Shown here: one piece after another, positions 4,816-5,525 of the stretch | Numbering within the stretch: position 1 is the stretch's first letter | Layout: the number at the start of each line of letters is the position of its first letter | From: an uncultured bacterium | Lineage (GTDB): Bacteria > Actinomycetota > Coriobacteriia > Coriobacteriales > Coriobacteriaceae | Direction of reading: 5' to 3' | Assembly: GCA_905215095.1 (NCBI GenBank) | Contig: CAJMOL010000124.1 | Coordinates: 1 to 5,525 of the forward strand | Length of the DNA stretch: 5,525 nucleotides | Position numbers and translations under genes: made by a program | Notes under the pieces: model-generated | Seen by the model: the letters and a program-made list of their open reading frames with translations, nothing else | Told to the model about the DNA's origin: nothing | Databases searched by the model: none

Positions 4816-5525
4816 ATGGACAAGGCCGCATCCGCCGGTCATTCGAACCGTTGCCGCATCGTCGTCGATACTTGCTGCGACTTTAGCCCCGAGGTCGCCG
4901 CGAACCTCGATGTCGATATCCTGGGTTTCCCCTTCATTATCGATGGCGAGGAGCGCACGGATGACATCTGGTCGAGCATCACACCCAAGGAGTTCTACGA
5001 CCGCATGCGCGCCGGTGCCCGCGTGTCCACCTCGGCTGTGTCGCTCGGTCGCTATATCGAGTTCTTTACCGAGTGTGCCAAGGAGGGCACGCCCACGGTC
5101 TACCTGTGCTTTACCTCGGCGCTGTCGTCGAGCTACAACTCCGCGTGCCAGGCGGCAGATGCCGTGCGCGCCGAGTATCCCAACTTTGAGCTCTACGTGG
5201 TCGACAACGCTCTGCCCTGCGCGACCGGCGCGCTCTTGGCGCTCGAGGCCGTGCGCCAGCGCTCGGCGGGACTCACCGCCAAGCAGCTGGTCGACTGGGC
5301 AAACGAGGCAAAGACCTACGTCCACGGCTACTTTACGCTCGAGAGCTTCGACGCGCTGGCTGCCGGCGGCCGCATTCCGCCCGCGGCGGCACAACTCACG
5401 GCAAAGCTCGATGTCAAGCCCGAGCTCTCCTACGACCTTGCCGGCTCGCTGTCGCTGATTGGCGTCAACCGCGGCCGCAAGAAGGCGCTCAAGTCCATCC
5501 TCAAATCGTTCCGCGAGAACTACGT
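4816..5525 (+). CDS. DegV family fatty-acid-binding protein (partial, 3' end outside the window)
   Basis: The first 236 residues of a DegV protein are present; the family is usually 280-300. DegV/FakB proteins hold a fatty acid so that a kinase (FakA) can phosphorylate it for phospholipid synthesis. FakA is not in the window. ATG 4816 follows AAGGAG (4802-4807) with an 8-base gap. Visible motifs are VVDTCCDFS (16-24), the lipid-contact loop STSAVS (71-76), SALSSSYNSA (101-110), VVDNALPCATGALLALEA and FTLESFDALAAGGRIP ending at 188, then LDVKPELSYDLAGSLS and a basic NRGRKKALKS segment. The reading frame is open to the last base. There is no signal peptide, so it is cytoplasmic. It sits directly after the hpf terminator with no clear promoter, so expression may rely on read-through. 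The family is sure; the lipid bound is unknown. Confidence 0.93.
   Translation, partial: MDKAASAGHSNRCRIVVDTCCDFSPEVAANLDVDILGFPFIIDGEERTDDIWSSITPKEFYDRMRAGARVSTSAVSLGRYIEFFTECAKEGTPTVYLCFTSALSSSYNSACQAADAVRAEYPNFELYVVDNALPCATGALLALEAVRQRSAGLTAKQLVDWANEAKTYVHGYFTLESFDALAAGGRIPPAAAQLTAKLDVKPELSYDLAGSLSLIGVNRGRKKALKSILKSFRENY

Noticed and set aside
4705..5394. Long minus-strand frame opposite degV (229 codons)
   Set aside because: It is antisense to a clear DegV coding sequence and crosses the hpf-degV terminator. It is a shadow frame.

Overview
This window looks like chromosomal DNA from a high-GC Gram-positive gut bacterium of the class Coriobacteriia, most likely Collinsella or a close relative. 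This is a judgement from codon use (heavy GCC/GTC/CTC/CGC), from the protein sequences and from the gene set. No search could be run.

Layout, left to right, all genes on the + strand. (1) The last codons of an upstream gene, probably ending at 58. (2) A comF-type phosphoribosyltransferase gene (161-963), broken by a single-base frameshift near 613. Its ribosome binding site lies inside a perfect hairpin (122-157). (3) A 369-residue protein of unknown function (975-2084). Its C-terminal third resembles the restriction-endonuclease-like fold seen in DUF559/Vsr and actinobacterial AbiEi-type proteins. (4) A 757-bp gap (2085-2841). It holds an unused-looking Shine-Dalgarno with a run of nine G, a 227-bp AT-rich element with perfect 35-bp terminal inverted repeats (2121-2347), a good -10 promoter box (2487-2492), and a leader of about 340 nt with several possible stems. 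(5) A lipoprotein of the solute-binding-protein fold (2842-3834) with no transporter partner nearby, followed by a strong intrinsic terminator (3901-3934). (6) A ribosome hibernation factor gene, hpf/raiA long form (4152-4736). (7) A short perfect palindrome and an intrinsic terminator (4766-4797). (8) The start of a DegV-family fatty-acid-binding protein (4816 to the window edge).

Functionally this is a set of small independent units rather than one pathway. comF and the nuclease-like gene are closely spaced and probably co-transcribed. The lipoprotein and hpf are each bounded by terminators. degV starts only 18 bases after the hpf terminator T-run, so it probably depends on read-through or on a promoter hidden in the palindrome region. 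The most unusual part is 2085-2841. The inverted-repeat element carries the same short reading frame at both ends, pointing inward, and one copy is interrupted by a stop. It looks like a non-autonomous mobile or palindromic intergenic repeat.
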